Shown here: piece after piece, positions 26,602 to 35,750 of the stretch | Layout of the letters: every line of letters begins with the position of its first letter | Position numbering within the stretch: the stretch's first letter is position 1 | Assembly (NCBI RefSeq): GCF_029203305.1 | Contig: NC_089461.1 | Location: 1,674,001 to 1,738,000, forward strand | Origin: Yamadazyma tenuis | Lineage: Eukaryota > Ascomycota > Pichiomycetes > Serinales > Debaryomycetaceae | DNA: 64,000 bases | Direction of reading: 5' to 3' | Notes under the pieces: model-generated | The model's input: only the letters and a program-made list of their open reading frames with translations | What the model was told of the DNA's origin: nothing | Databases searched by the model: none | Position numbers and translations under genes: made by a program

Positions 26602-27498
26602 CTATGAAACTGACTCTCCTTTTGGCAAGAGAGCTTTGCCATGTCTATCTGTAACCATTTCACCCTTTGACAAAGAAATCAGTTTGGGAAAAGAAGACAG
26701 TTCCCACATTGACAATAAAACCCTGCTAGACAAGTTATACTTTGGCAAATGAACCAATTTTGACTTCAACTTCGCTGAAGAGCATTCCAGTTTCTTTTGC
26801 AAAGCGGTGTAGAATTCGTACACCTCGAGGCCAGAAACTGGAACTTTTTCTTCGAACAATTTAAAAGAGTCATACACTTCAAAGTCCAAAGTTGAATGAG
26901 AGCAGTCCTTGAACAAACTATAGAAGTTAAACCCATTGAAGTCAGAAGTGAGCAGATAGCAGCAGTTTTCAGTTTTATAGTTTTTACGGGAGTTTTGGAC
27001 TCTTTGATTTTTTTTGGTTTTTTGGTTTTCAAAAATGGAGTAGAAGTCATAGAAGTTATAGTTAGTAGAATAGGGTTGTTTTTCTTTGCCAAAGATGGTG
27101 AAGAATTCATAGAGGTCCAAGTCTGATGTAAGGCTAGTCAAGCCACCAGACTTAACTAAGCCTTGAGGGTTACCAAAGCGTCTGTCCTCCTTTCCAAAGA
27201 TGGTAGAAAAGTTGAAGTAGTCAACTTCATTAGCCAAAGTATCATCATAATTCGCCAAGGCAGAACTCTTGTCAAAGATGGCATAGTAGTGATACAGTTG
27301 AAAGTCAGCAGTAGCACCAATACATCCACGAGAACACAAGGTCAAACTGGTCATTTGTGGCACAGGAGTTAAATCATCAAGAATGGCGAAAACGTTGTAT
27401 AATTTGAAATCAGAAGCAAGGTGGGGGCAAGAAGCGAACTTCTTGGGGGAAATTTTGCCGTAACTGAAGGGGGAAATTGGTTTACTGAAGCTGATCAT
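26602..27498 (-). CDS. aromatic-repeat protein of unknown function, ending at an in-frame TAG
   Basis: This ORF has an ATG at 27498 and 298 residues; the open frame extends upstream only to a TTG. About eight copies of a 14-15-residue unit occur, with consensus [ST]-x-D-[FL]-x-[LV]-Y-x-F-[FY]-x-I-F-x-[KED]. Examples are SDFKLYNVFAILDD, ADFQLYHYYAIFDK, SDLDLYEFFTIFGK and SDFNGFNFYSLFKD. Units sit at about residues 29-236, separated by linkers of 5-25 residues. I know no family with this repeat. The strongly amphipathic aromatic units suggest helices binding a partner or membrane, but that is a guess. The frame continues past the stop for 225 codons. Confidence 0.6.
   Translation of the reverse strand: MISFSKPISPFSYGKISPKKFASCPHLASDFKLYNVFAILDDLTPVPQMTSLTLCSRGCIGATADFQLYHYYAIFDKSSALANYDDTLANEVDYFNFSTIFGKEDRRFGNPQGLVKSGGLTSLTSDLDLYEFFTIFGKEKQPYSTNYNFYDFYSIFENQKTKKNQRVQNSRKNYKTENCCYLLTSDFNGFNFYSLFKDCSHSTLDFEVYDSFKLFEEKVPVSGLEVYEFYTALQKKLECSSAKLKSKLVHLPKYNLSSRVLLSMWELSSFPKLISLSKGEMVTDRHGKALLPKGESVS
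26791..27414 (-). repeat. protein-level array of eight DFxLYxFYxIF-type units
   Basis: Eight degenerate units with spacings of roughly 34, 27, 34, 20, 40, 19 and 19 residues. The DNA copies have diverged enough that they are visible mainly at protein level, implying an old expansion kept under selection rather than a recent minisatellite. Confidence 0.6.
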
Positions 27499-28003
27499 TG
27501 TAGCTAATAGTAGAATCAAAAAAATCCTAAATTCTTAAAAACAGGGGGTAATCAGATCTTTATATAGTTACGCCTTTCTTATAATCACTTGCATGAATTT
27601 GCAGCCGAATGACCAAAAATAGAAAAATATGCAGGGGAATATCCACAAAGACAAGTTTTTTTTGAACGTACACGGGACAGGACATTTAAATGTAGGAAAG
27701 AAGGTTCGCTGTGCGCCCTGTTCCTTCCTAAAATTAAACACCAAAGTTGAGCCGTTTGTGGACGTCGTATTATTCAAGATCGAAGATAAATTTCCTACTC
27801 TTTTTAATCTCTTGCACTCTCTTGCATCTTCTACTCTAACTCATTGCCAAACTTAGCAACCTGACCATCATTTAGAATACCCTTTATTTTTTAATATTCA
27901 ATGTCTGTATATACCGAAGTTTACGCTTTGTTAACAGGATAGAATCCAACTTGTTTCAATTTAGATTGGGTTACAAGTGAGGTGGTCGGATAGCTTGTTC
28001 TAG
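27499..28003. other. intergenic, promoter of the repeat protein
   Basis: AT-rich. TATATA-like sequence near 27562 precedes the repeat-protein ATG on the reverse strand. Short ORFs at 27568-27856 on both strands overlap each other and look like chance. At 27901 an ATG opens only 13 codons (MSVYTEVYALLTG) just before the remnant that follows. Confidence 0.4.
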
Positions 28004-28276
28004 ATAGATAGAAATGCTTTGTCCAAGGAACTGTTTGACATTAACCCTTCAAAGAGAGATTTAGTGTATGGTTTCAATCTCAAAAATTATTCCTTCTTCA
28101 ATCATGTTAAAAAGATTGTTCTCGGTTTAACAATGCTATATAGTTCGCTTCCCATTATATTCCAGAAAGCTGAAAAGTAAAATGTCATGTAGCAAAAATT
28201 GGCTAGAGAAAATATGCCATTTCTCGACCTAAAAGATCACGTATTTCTGAAATACTTACACTCTCTTCCACCATAA
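28004..28276 (+). pseudogene. possible decayed coding remnant
   Basis: There is no intact gene, but the plus strand has two consecutive coding-looking segments. One is 58 codons at about 28004-28180 (containing SKELFDINPSKRDLVYGF and NYSFFNHVKKIVLGL). It is followed after stop codons by about 26 codons to 28276 (ENMPFLDLKDHVFLKYL). Neither begins with a usable ATG. The amino acid mix is protein-like. I recognise no family. Chance open frames in AT-rich DNA remain possible. Confidence 0.25.
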
Positions 28277-28567
28277 CGGCAATGGATTATAGCCTAAGCA
28301 AAAGAAACGAGGGATTTATGGAGTAAACTTTCATTGAAGTGTTTTGTTCATAAGTCTCGGGTTTGTTGCTGAACTCTATGGGGCATTTGTTGAAATTCTA
28401 AAACATCAAACAGGTCTTTACAACATACTTCCTCCTTGATAGCTCTTATCAAATCCTGTGGTTTCCAAATCACCTTTTTTAGAACTCAGATAAGAAAACG
28501 AGCTTTCATTGGCTCCTAGCCTTCGAAAGATATAAAACTTATCCAATTAATATACAATACAAAAACA
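28181..28567. other. intergenic, no intact gene
   Basis: This covers the tail of the possible remnant and AT-rich sequence up to the tail-anchored orphan. Nothing further can be supported. Confidence 0.5.
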
Positions 28568-29089
28568 CTATCTCGAACCAGCAAATGCACCTAATACCAC
28601 AACACCCAAGACAAAAGTAAGCAAACCAAAACCGGCTAACGCGATTCTGGAATGATTCTTACTGACGAAGTCCTGGTACTTCAGATATTGGGGCTGAAGC
28701 TTACCACCCCATTCGTAAGGCAGCAAAATAGAGTCATACTTCTCTTCAATTTCTTCACGCTTATCTTCGAGTGTCAAAATGGCTCTTTTTAATAGATCCA
28801 GGTACGTCGAGTAGCTGTCACTAGGTATGTGTCCAACAATCAAATCCCACATAATAGGATCGAAATCCGATACAATCTTTTGCGATGCAGCTAGCTCTTC
28901 TTTACTTTCAGCCAATCTACTGTATTCCAAAGCGGTTTCCAAGATTGTTAACTGCCGAGCATACTTGAGGTTACGGGGCAGAGATGCAAACTCAATTCTC
29001 TTTAACTTCTGGAGCCTCAAAAAGGCTTCAGTTTCGTACTCGTATTCCTCCTGGTTAGCCATCAAATAGGTGTGAGACTTTTCTGACAT
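28568..29089 (-). CDS. tail-anchored helical protein, unknown
   Basis: A 173-residue ORF with ATG at 29089. Residues about 10-130 are charged and helical (LRLQKLKRIEFASLPRNLKY, later LEDKREEIEEKYD). Residues about 148-169 form a single C-terminal membrane segment (IALAGFGLLTFVLGVVVLGA) followed by only FAGSR, the layout of a tail-anchored protein of the ER or mitochondrial outer membrane. An in-frame second Met at residue 10 could also start it. It is not a recognisable SNARE: no zero-layer Q/R heptad pattern was seen. It has no relative that I recognise and sits inside the gene-poor island. Confidence 0.6.
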   Translation of the reverse strand: MSEKSHTYLMANQEEYEYETEAFLRLQKLKRIEFASLPRNLKYARQLTILETALEYSRLAESKEELAASQKIVSDFDPIMWDLIVGHIPSDSYSTYLDLLKRAILTLEDKREEIEEKYDSILLPYEWGGKLQPQYLKYQDFVSKNHSRIALAGFGLLTFVLGVVVLGAFAGSR

Positions 29090-30347
29090 TATAGTTTATC
29101 CTCAAATAAAAACAGCGAAACTGAACCCATTATAGGGAAGAATATTTTATTTATCGCACGAAATCGAGATCATCCGTCTATTAAAAAATTTTGAGGATTA
29201 CTAAAATTAAAGTGACAAAAGTTTACGAGAACTATCAAGATCAATAAAATGGCCCCATAGATGTGATGTACCAATAGAAAAGGACAAGGTATAGACAGTC
29301 GCACTATAAATGCTCTAGAGGATCCACAATTTCAAATTTGAAGTACTCGTATGAATCATGCACTATATAGCCGGCCCCCAGTAGGGCGTTTGGGAATAGC
29401 CGGGCTCGAAGCTTGAGCTTTAATTATTTTTATCGTATATGTGAGTGCCAAAATCCAAACCTTTTCTACTAATAAATTAAATTATTTTTTATATACGTGT
29501 TCATTATTTCTCCTGCAGAAAATAGTTTTACTTGTTTCGGTGGCTCATCTCTATATTCAACCAACATTTGAATATATAACATGAGTATATTAAATCAATT
29601 TGGGTGGTTGTATGGGTCATCGCAGATTCAAAATAAAGGGACAGACGCACAAGCTAGTTTGGTATAAAATACAATATTTCATCACCACTGTGGTCGCTGG
29701 AAGGACCAGACCTTGGTTGATCAGCTCGTTTCTATTGCGCATTTCTCTCGTTATTATAATACACAATGTTATACAATTAAAATAGAAACGTGCCACTGCA
29801 TTAGGCTCTGGCAGTTGGATAAAGGTTAAAGGTAAAAAAATTGGTGTTGATTGCATAGTCCTACCGGATGGAGCTTGATTAGAAAGCTCCGGTTCCCGTT
29901 CCCTCCCTCGGTTTGGTTATTCCACCATGCGGTAGTAAATGTATTGGAGTAAATTTTAATATCGTAATATGGTAAACTCTAGGATGATTAAGATGGTAAA
30001 TGTTTAGGCAATCCTAGTAATTACCGAAATGGGTTTCAATCAAAAATCAGAATTTTGTCACTGTAAGCCGGTGGGGGCCCACTTTTTTTGTCATTGGGGA
30101 CATTATGGTCTGCTACGGAATAACCAAACCTACGCCTCCGGGGACTGCAATATGTTACCTTTGAACCTAATGATATGAAGTTGTAATTGCAGCATGTAGA
30201 TTGATTTTTGAATGGAACTTGTGCATATCTGGTGCCTGTATTAACACTCGGGTCTACCTGAGTGCTTTCAATATTCCATGTTTCGTTTTCATAATATCTT
30301 TCATGCTTAGCTATTTTGCAACCGATTAGTGGCTGCGAAAGTAGCTA
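29090..30347. other. 1.26-kb gap with inverted repeats, no gene
   Basis: This holds a small hairpin (GGAGCTT at 29870-29876 and AAGCTCC at 29884-29890) and a longer-range 14-bp inverted repeat (next entry). Overlapping short ORFs at 29600-29856 on both strands have no features. No tRNA A/B boxes were seen. Confidence 0.5.
29910..30130. repeat. 221-bp segment bounded by a perfect 14-bp inverted repeat
   Basis: GGTTTGGTTATTCC at 29910-29923 is exactly complementary to GGAATAACCAAACC at 30117-30130. The segment has no ORF. It is the size and shape of a miniature inverted-repeat element, but I see no clear target-site duplication, so it may be only a chance or structural inverted repeat. Confidence 0.35.
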
Positions 30348-30974
30348 TCAGAAAAAATACCATCTCCTCACCTTCCGCAGCTCTGCTCTCTTTCTCTTTA
30401 TAATGGTCTCTAACACGTCCTCGAAGTCCACCTCCCAGTTGAGTTCCTGGATCTTTGTATCAATTATCCTGGAGTGCTCACTGAGCTTATTCATAACCTT
30501 CTGGAGCTTGATCGGGTTAATAAGACATATAATCTTGATCTCCAGCTTAGAATAGTTGAAGTTGTTAGCAACACTTCCGGCCAGAATAGTGAACTGCATC
30601 AACTCTATTCTTCTCTTCAATGATTCTCTTTCTGATAGAGCCTCGCATAACGTCTTCTTTGCAGGCTTGACTTCTCCCTCCTCCACCATCATTTCATCGT
30701 ACTTAAAACCAGGGTTATAAGAGCCCTCATCAAAGCAATCTTCCTCCAAGAATGATGGGAGCTCTACAAGTACCTCGGAATTGACCAAATTGATCTCTGC
30801 GATCAACTTTGTTAGCTTGAAGTCAAGAATATGCAACTCGTCAAGAAGGTCATATGGGTTCTCGGGGGAATCATCACCTTCCTGGACCTTGACACACTCC
30901 TTTATTCTACCCTTCACCAATGCAATTTTCTTCGAGTAGTCCATTCGTATTCGTAAGGCTTCCGCTAACTTCAT
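30348..30974 (-). CDS. DIP1984-family protein, bacterial type, probable horizontal transfer
   Basis: This 208-residue ORF starts MKLAEALRIR. It carries the marks I associate with the bacterial DIP1984 family: the MKLAEAL start, KVQEGDDSPENP near residues 29-40, a helical hairpin ending in LIAEINLVNS, a second block beginning LCEALSERESLKRR, and the near-diagnostic DTKIQELNWEVDF at about 172-184. Bacterial members are about 150-160 residues. This one has an acidic insertion at about 75-105 and a basic C-terminal extension after 184. Function is unknown in the family. Some database members bear the label septicolysin, a name that by itself shows no toxin activity. There is no intron, and codon use looks like the host. 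Confidence 0.75.
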   Translation of the reverse strand: MKLAEALRIRMDYSKKIALVKGRIKECVKVQEGDDSPENPYDLLDELHILDFKLTKLIAEINLVNSEVLVELPSFLEEDCFDEGSYNPGFKYDEMMVEEGEVKPAKKTLCEALSERESLKRRIELMQFTILAGSVANNFNYSKLEIKIICLINPIKLQKVMNKLSEHSRIIDTKIQELNWEVDFEDVLETIIKRKRAELRKVRRWYFF

Positions 30975-31696
30975 TGTGAATGTGTAATGATAATTTTTCT
31001 CTGCTAATGGGTAAATCTAAGGGTCTTTATAGTGATATGATTATGCGCGGTGACTCATACCAGAGGTAAATTGAAGTTCTCCAGGTTGGCTCCTTTGGGT
31101 AAGAGTCGTGTAAGCTCCTGTGAGCTACTTCAGGGTCTCTGAGGTTTTCCCGTATTGTGCATTCCCCTAAGTAATGCCTTTCAAAATGTTTCTTGCTGCT
31201 CGCTCGATGGGTACAAATTTTATTTACACCATTTTCATTCCGTAGTTGCTCGACCACCACTAACCATATCTTCTATGGGTATTGAGGGAAAAAGACACAA
31301 AAAGAGTGAGTGAACACTCTTTTTGTGTTAGTCTGGTTAAACCTCCATACTGAGTGCGAATTTCCCCCTGTCATACTTTTTTTAAACACTTATGTTGTCT
31401 ATAAATAATATTTCATATAAGCGAGAGTTGCAAAAATCACGAAAAATAGCATACATAAATCCTTCCACTAAAAAAATACTCTAAAAAAACACCATGGTCT
31501 GACCCATAACATTCTCTCTAACACACACGGTCCCCACAACCATCACCCTGAAGATTCCCACTGTCTGCCTACATCACTCTCCGACTCCACCCTGAGTCAA
31601 ACAAACGGGTCGTGTACCGTCGCGAGCGCTCCAATTGCAAGCGACAAACGAAAATTTTTTTGACCATTCAAAGAAGATTCTTTTCTTATTATAACC
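30975..31696. other. intergenic with a perfect 14-bp hairpin; TIM17 promoter
   Basis: The region between the DIP1984-family gene and TIM17, which diverge. A 77-codon reverse ORF at 31027-31260 lacks support. The hairpin at 31295-31328 is listed separately. The last 300 bp are A/T-rich with a CA-rich tract and are the likely TIM17 promoter. Confidence 0.5.
31295..31328. repeat. perfect 14-bp inverted repeat with 6-nt loop
   Basis: ACACAAAAAGAGTG at 31295-31308, loop AGTGAA, then CACTCTTTTTGTGT at 31315-31328. It could be a cruciform, a transcript hairpin or a dimeric protein-binding site. It sits between two divergent genes, 370 bp from the TIM17 start. Confidence 0.8.
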
Positions 31697-32161
31697 ATGT
31701 CTGCTGACCACACGAGAGATCCTTGTCCCATCGTCGTTTTAAGTGATTTTGGAGGAGCCTTTTCCATGGGTGTCATCGGTGGGTGCGTGTGGCACGGGAT
31801 CAAGGGATTCCGTAATTCTCCCTACGGAGAAAGAGGCTACGGAACCATTTCCGCCATCAAATCCAGAGCCCCTGTCGTGGGTGGTAACTTCGGTGTTTGG
31901 GGTGGATTGTTCTCCACGTTCGATTGTTCTGTCAAAGCCATCAGAAAGAGAGAAGATGCCTGGAATGCCGTCATTGCTGGTTTCTTCACCGGTGGAGCTT
32001 TGGCCATCAGAGGAGGATGGAGACACACCCGAAACTCCGCCATCACTTGCGCTTGTTTGTTGGGAGTATTTGAAGGAGTTGGTATGATGATGCAAAGAAT
32101 GACTGCCCAACCAACCATGGCTCCGGCGTACCCTGAGGATGTCAAGCCATTGTCTGCTTAG
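31697..32161 (+). CDS. TIM17: mitochondrial inner membrane translocase subunit Tim17
   Basis: The 154-residue protein matches Tim17 almost throughout: the N-terminus [18 protein letters not shown], the four-membrane-segment core with [15 protein letters not shown] and [13 protein letters not shown], and an A/P-rich tail. The acidic residues near the start and the conserved Cys pair support Tim17 rather than Tim22 or Tim23. Tim17 with Tim23 forms the presequence translocase of the inner membrane. The length is typical. This is the first core gene on the right side of the gene-poor island. Confidence 0.95.
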   Translation: MSADHTRDPCPIVVLSDFGGAFSMGVIGGCVWHGIKGFRNSPYGERGYGTISAIKSRAPVVGGNFGVWGGLFSTFDCSVKAIRKREDAWNAVIAGFFTGGALAIRGGWRHTRNSAITCACLLGVFEGVGMMMQRMTAQPTMAPAYPEDVKPLSA

Positions 32162-32625
32162 ACCCCAATAGCACTTTTAATGATCGAATCCCCCTCATCC
32201 ACAGCTCAGTTGACAATGTCTATTGGGTGATGCCACCAATGGGTTCTGGATGATAATGCCCTCATTTCGTTTCCTTCCGTTGCCTTATAATGTTTTGATG
32301 AGTCTACATCAGTCTTATTGTATATACAACTTGTACATAACCTTATAGAAGAATTTCTAGCTGATATTGTGTAGGGCTTGATAAGAAGACCAGCAATCCT
32401 GGACCTCTCTGACGCCATCACCCCCTTCTTGTTCTATGGTTTTATTTGTGTTCATTGCTCCTCACCATTTTCACGGCAACACAGTTGCGAGTTTTTGAGG
32501 ATAAAGTCAACCACTTCAAAAAATAATCCATCAATCATTTGGCATATTGCTTGAGTCTACACTGGCCCCCACTTAATCTGTTGACATATCTCCCCAGTAC
32601 AGTGGCATACACCAGTAGCTCATCA
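32162..32625. other. intergenic, YAK1 leader/promoter
   Basis: 464 bp between TIM17 and YAK1 on the same strand. The reading frame of YAK1 is open upstream to a TTG at 32539 without an ATG, so it is treated as 5' leader. No RNA gene was seen. Confidence 0.6.
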
Positions 32626-34800
32626 ATGTCGTACAACTACAAAAACCAGTATAATCGTCACAATTCAGTGGGAGGGAATTGGAACTTACCGCCTATTAAT
32701 GGCTCCTCCTATAATCAATCCAGCCCCAACCAGGATTTAAAGAATGATCCGGCCCAGAACCAGGTCCCAGGATTTAGAAACCCCTGGTACTATTCTTCCC
32801 AGTCGCCATCACTCTCGAGTCCCACCGGTACTTCTCATGGATCCCATAGTCCCACCAAGTCCCAACCAACCATCCCATTATTACAGCAGCAACAACAGGC
32901 CAAACGTCTTTCGTTCACGAATCAGTTACCAACCACTTACGAAAGCGATGCCAGTGGTCAGCTTCGACAGCACTCCAATGGACCCAATTTCATCTATCCT
33001 CCTGCGAGAGCTGACAATCCGTTTAATCAGCATTACACGGACATGGCAGTAGCAGGGCCAGAAAGAAGGATGTCGGCGGCGGTAGATAACTACACAGGCA
33101 TGGACCAGGGTGGAGCCGGAGTAATGACCGATTGGTCGACCCCAGCGAACTTGAACAACCGTCCAAATGCTTATACCATGAACTCTCAAATGGGGTACTT
33201 GAATAACAACCGAAGGTCGTCGGTGGCGGCTGCCGGGTTCCAGCACTCGCCCGCTACCTATAACGACTCCCGCTACAACAACTATTACGGTGGGGCCATG
33301 AGATTTAGCCGTTCCCAACTGATTGTTCAATATAACCAATACCAGCAGTCGCTCCAGGACCAGAAGTTGACCTTCAGAAGAAAACCTGCCCCCAAGCTCA
33401 AGAAGGTCCACAATCTGTTAGACTTGAAGCCCAAAGTACACCAACAGCCCAAGTACAGAAGAGCCAGTGTCAATTCCATACATATTTCTCCTGCTAATGC
33501 GTTGTCGGTGTATATCACTGAGTCCTACGGCATTTGTCAGCCGAAGAAGTTCCAATACTCGAGGGCTACCAACCCCAAGAGGGTGTTGACCAAGCCGCTG
33601 GAACCCAAATACAATAATGGCCACGACAACGACGATAGTGACTACATCTTGTATGTTAATGACATCTTGGGCACTGAAGAGGGCCGTAAATACATTGTGC
33701 TTGATTTGTTGGGTTCGGGGACATTTGGGCAGGTGGTAAAGTGCCAGAACTTATCGAACCAAACTGTTTGTGCCGTGAAGGTAATCAAATCCAAGCCTGC
33801 GTATATGAACCAGTCGTTGACGGAGGTGAGATTGTTGGAATACCTCAATGCCAACAGCGACGGCAAGAACTTCATAAAGTTATACGATACGTTCATGCAC
33901 AAAGAGCATTTATGCTTGGTGTTTGAATTACTAGCATCAAATCTTTATGAGTTGATCAAACAGAACCAGTTTCAAGGACTCAATATGAGATTGGTCAAGT
34001 TACTCACCAAGCAATTGTTAGAATCAATGGCTGAATTGAAAAATTTCCAAATGATCCATTGTGATCTAAAGCCGGAAAACATCTTGCTCTGTCAGCCAGA
34101 TAAACCTGATATCAAGGTGATTGACTTTGGCTCCGCTTGTTTCACAAGAGAGACAATATACTCCTATATCCAGTCGAGATTCTACAGGTCCCCCGAAGTT
34201 CTCTTGGGATTACCATATGCTGAGTCCATTGACATGTGGTCTTTGGGATGTATTGTAGGAGAATTATTCTTGGGTTTACCGTTGTTCCCCGGAACGTCGG
34301 AGTATAACCAGGTTTGGAAAATCGTGGATATGTTGGGACCAATTCCACGGCACATGATCGAGGTTGGGAAAAATTCAATGAACTTCTTTAAGAAGAAAGA
34401 CAATGGGCCTGACACTAAACCCACTTATGAAATGAAAACATACGAAGAATACCTTGACTTCTTGAAGCAACATGAAAAGGAAGAAAAGTACAAGAAGGAA
34501 GAAAAGAACAAGAATTACTTTAAGCAGAGGTCCTTGAAAGATATCATCATGCACTACAAATTGCCTTCCAAGAAGATGACGAATTCCATGGTTGAGAAGG
34601 AGTGTGAAGAGAGACTTTTACTCGTGGACTTTTTAACTAAGGTGCTCAACATGAACCCATTGGAAAGATTGAGTCCACAAGAAGCATTGAAACACCCGTT
34701 TGTCAAGAATGTCGAATTACTGAATGCTTTCAATACCACCGGTAACAATCAAACCCACAATACCAGGTTCCAACATGGTAATCACTTTAACGAAGCATAA
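32626..34800 (+). CDS. YAK1: DYRK-family protein kinase Yak1
   Basis: The 724-residue protein has a Gln/Asn/Ser/Tyr-rich N-terminus (1-340) and a kinase domain at about 355-693. The glycine loop is LGSGTFGQVV, the catalytic loop HCDLKPENILL, DFG is VIDFGSACF, and the activation loop YIQSRFYRSPEVLLG includes the DYRK autophosphorylated Tyr. A charged insertion (KEEKYKKEEKNKNYF) sits near 620-640. Yak1 is inhibited by PKA/TOR signalling and promotes stress responses, growth arrest and, in Candida, hyphal growth. The ATG at 32626 is the first in frame. RPB4 follows after 141 bp. Confidence 0.93.
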   Translation: MSYNYKNQYNRHNSVGGNWNLPPINGSSYNQSSPNQDLKNDPAQNQVPGFRNPWYYSSQSPSLSSPTGTSHGSHSPTKSQPTIPLLQQQQQAKRLSFTNQLPTTYESDASGQLRQHSNGPNFIYPPARADNPFNQHYTDMAVAGPERRMSAAVDNYTGMDQGGAGVMTDWSTPANLNNRPNAYTMNSQMGYLNNNRRSSVAAAGFQHSPATYNDSRYNNYYGGAMRFSRSQLIVQYNQYQQSLQDQKLTFRRKPAPKLKKVHNLLDLKPKVHQQPKYRRASVNSIHISPANALSVYITESYGICQPKKFQYSRATNPKRVLTKPLEPKYNNGHDNDDSDYILYVNDILGTEEGRKYIVLDLLGSGTFGQVVKCQNLSNQTVCAVKVIKSKPAYMNQSLTEVRLLEYLNANSDGKNFIKLYDTFMHKEHLCLVFELLASNLYELIKQNQFQGLNMRLVKLLTKQLLESMAELKNFQMIHCDLKPENILLCQPDKPDIKVIDFGSACFTRETIYSYIQSRFYRSPEVLLGLPYAESIDMWSLGCIVGELFLGLPLFPGTSEYNQVWKIVDMLGPIPRHMIEVGKNSMNFFKKKDNGPDTKPTYEMKTYEEYLDFLKQHEKEEKYKKEEKNKNYFKQRSLKDIIMHYKLPSKKMTNSMVEKECEERLLLVDFLTKVLNMNPLERLSPQEALKHPFVKNVELLNAFNTTGNNQTHNTRFQHGNHFNEA

Positions 34801-34941
34801 CTAATATAACTATAATCTCTTTGATTGGTAGTGTAAGTGCCCACAAAACCAACTTCGCGAAAAATATTTCACTTGATAAAAATACACTAACGCTCTTTCA
34901 AAGCTTTATACCAATATCGTACCAAAAGCCGGTAGTGAAAG

Positions 34942-35514
34942 ATGAATGTTAGTACCAGTGCGTTCGGCGTAAGAAGAAGAAAACCTACGTCACAAGTAGA
35001 TGATGAGGAAAATGCTGCGACGTTGAAGTTGGGTCAAGAGTTTCAGCTACACCAATTGACCAACAGTGGAGAAACTGAACAATTAATTGCTTTGAATACA
35101 TCGGAAGCACGGCTCTTGATAAGAGCCGCCTTAAAGGAAAGAAAAAACAAGGGGAAACGGCCAATGGACATCGAAGATGATGATGATGAAAATGGTAAAG
35201 AAGACGAGATATCTAATCTAGATTTGGCCGGTCCTAACTCTAATGAAATTATCCAAAAGACGTTGAACTATTTGGCTACTTTCGGTAGGTTCAAGAACTC
35301 TTCGTCAACAGAAACTGTGGAAAAGCTTTTGGCAGACTTTGGTTCCTCTGCTTCAGATCCTTTACATCCTTTTGAAATTGCTCAACTAGGAACTTTGGAA
35401 TGTGATGACTCGGAGGAAGCCAAGTCCTTGATCCCAAGCTTGACCAACAAAGTGACCGACACCCAGTTACAGAATTTGCTTAATGAATTAAGAAAATACC
35501 AAACATTGTCATAA
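34942..35514 (+). CDS. RPB4: RNA polymerase II subunit Rpb4
   Basis: The 190-residue protein begins MNVSTSAFGVRRRK and continues ENAATLKLGQEFQLHQL, both close to S. cerevisiae Rpb4. It ends with the conserved HRDC-like helical part (HPFEIAQLGTL, then EEAKSLIPSLTNKV). The acidic middle insertion (about 75-100) is shorter than in S. cerevisiae. Rpb4 forms the stalk of Pol II with Rpb7 and also affects mRNA export and decay. The start is clear. Confidence 0.95.
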   Translation: MNVSTSAFGVRRRKPTSQVDDEENAATLKLGQEFQLHQLTNSGETEQLIALNTSEARLLIRAALKERKNKGKRPMDIEDDDDENGKEDEISNLDLAGPNSNEIIQKTLNYLATFGRFKNSSSTETVEKLLADFGSSASDPLHPFEIAQLGTLECDDSEEAKSLIPSLTNKVTDTQLQNLLNELRKYQTLS

Positions 35515-35750
35515 CCTTCCACCAATAAAATCCGTACATAAACGACTCAAAAACAAATATTTGTAAAATAACTAGAAGAACCAGACTAATAAATGATAAA
35601 GCATTGGGACCATGGCGGCGAACTTTATAGTGTCTTAATAGTTGTCTCTTAACTTAGTGTACTGTTTCTGGCTCAGTTCCTACGGGAAAAGTGCGAGCAC
35701 AAAAATCTTAATTGACAGTCCAAGGTTTCATATATATCTCCAGTTTTAAC

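Noticed and set aside
29600..29856. Overlapping ORFs on both strands in the island
   Set aside because: AT-rich chance frames; their starts are not near any promoter-like sequence.
30348..30974. Treating the DIP1984-family protein as a toxin because of the septicolysin label
   Set aside because: The label is a database name; no signal peptide, pore-forming motif or activity evidence is present.
31027..31260. 77-codon reverse ORF with scattered Cys/His
   Set aside because: The Cys/His spacing does not fit a zinc finger and the start codon is doubtful.
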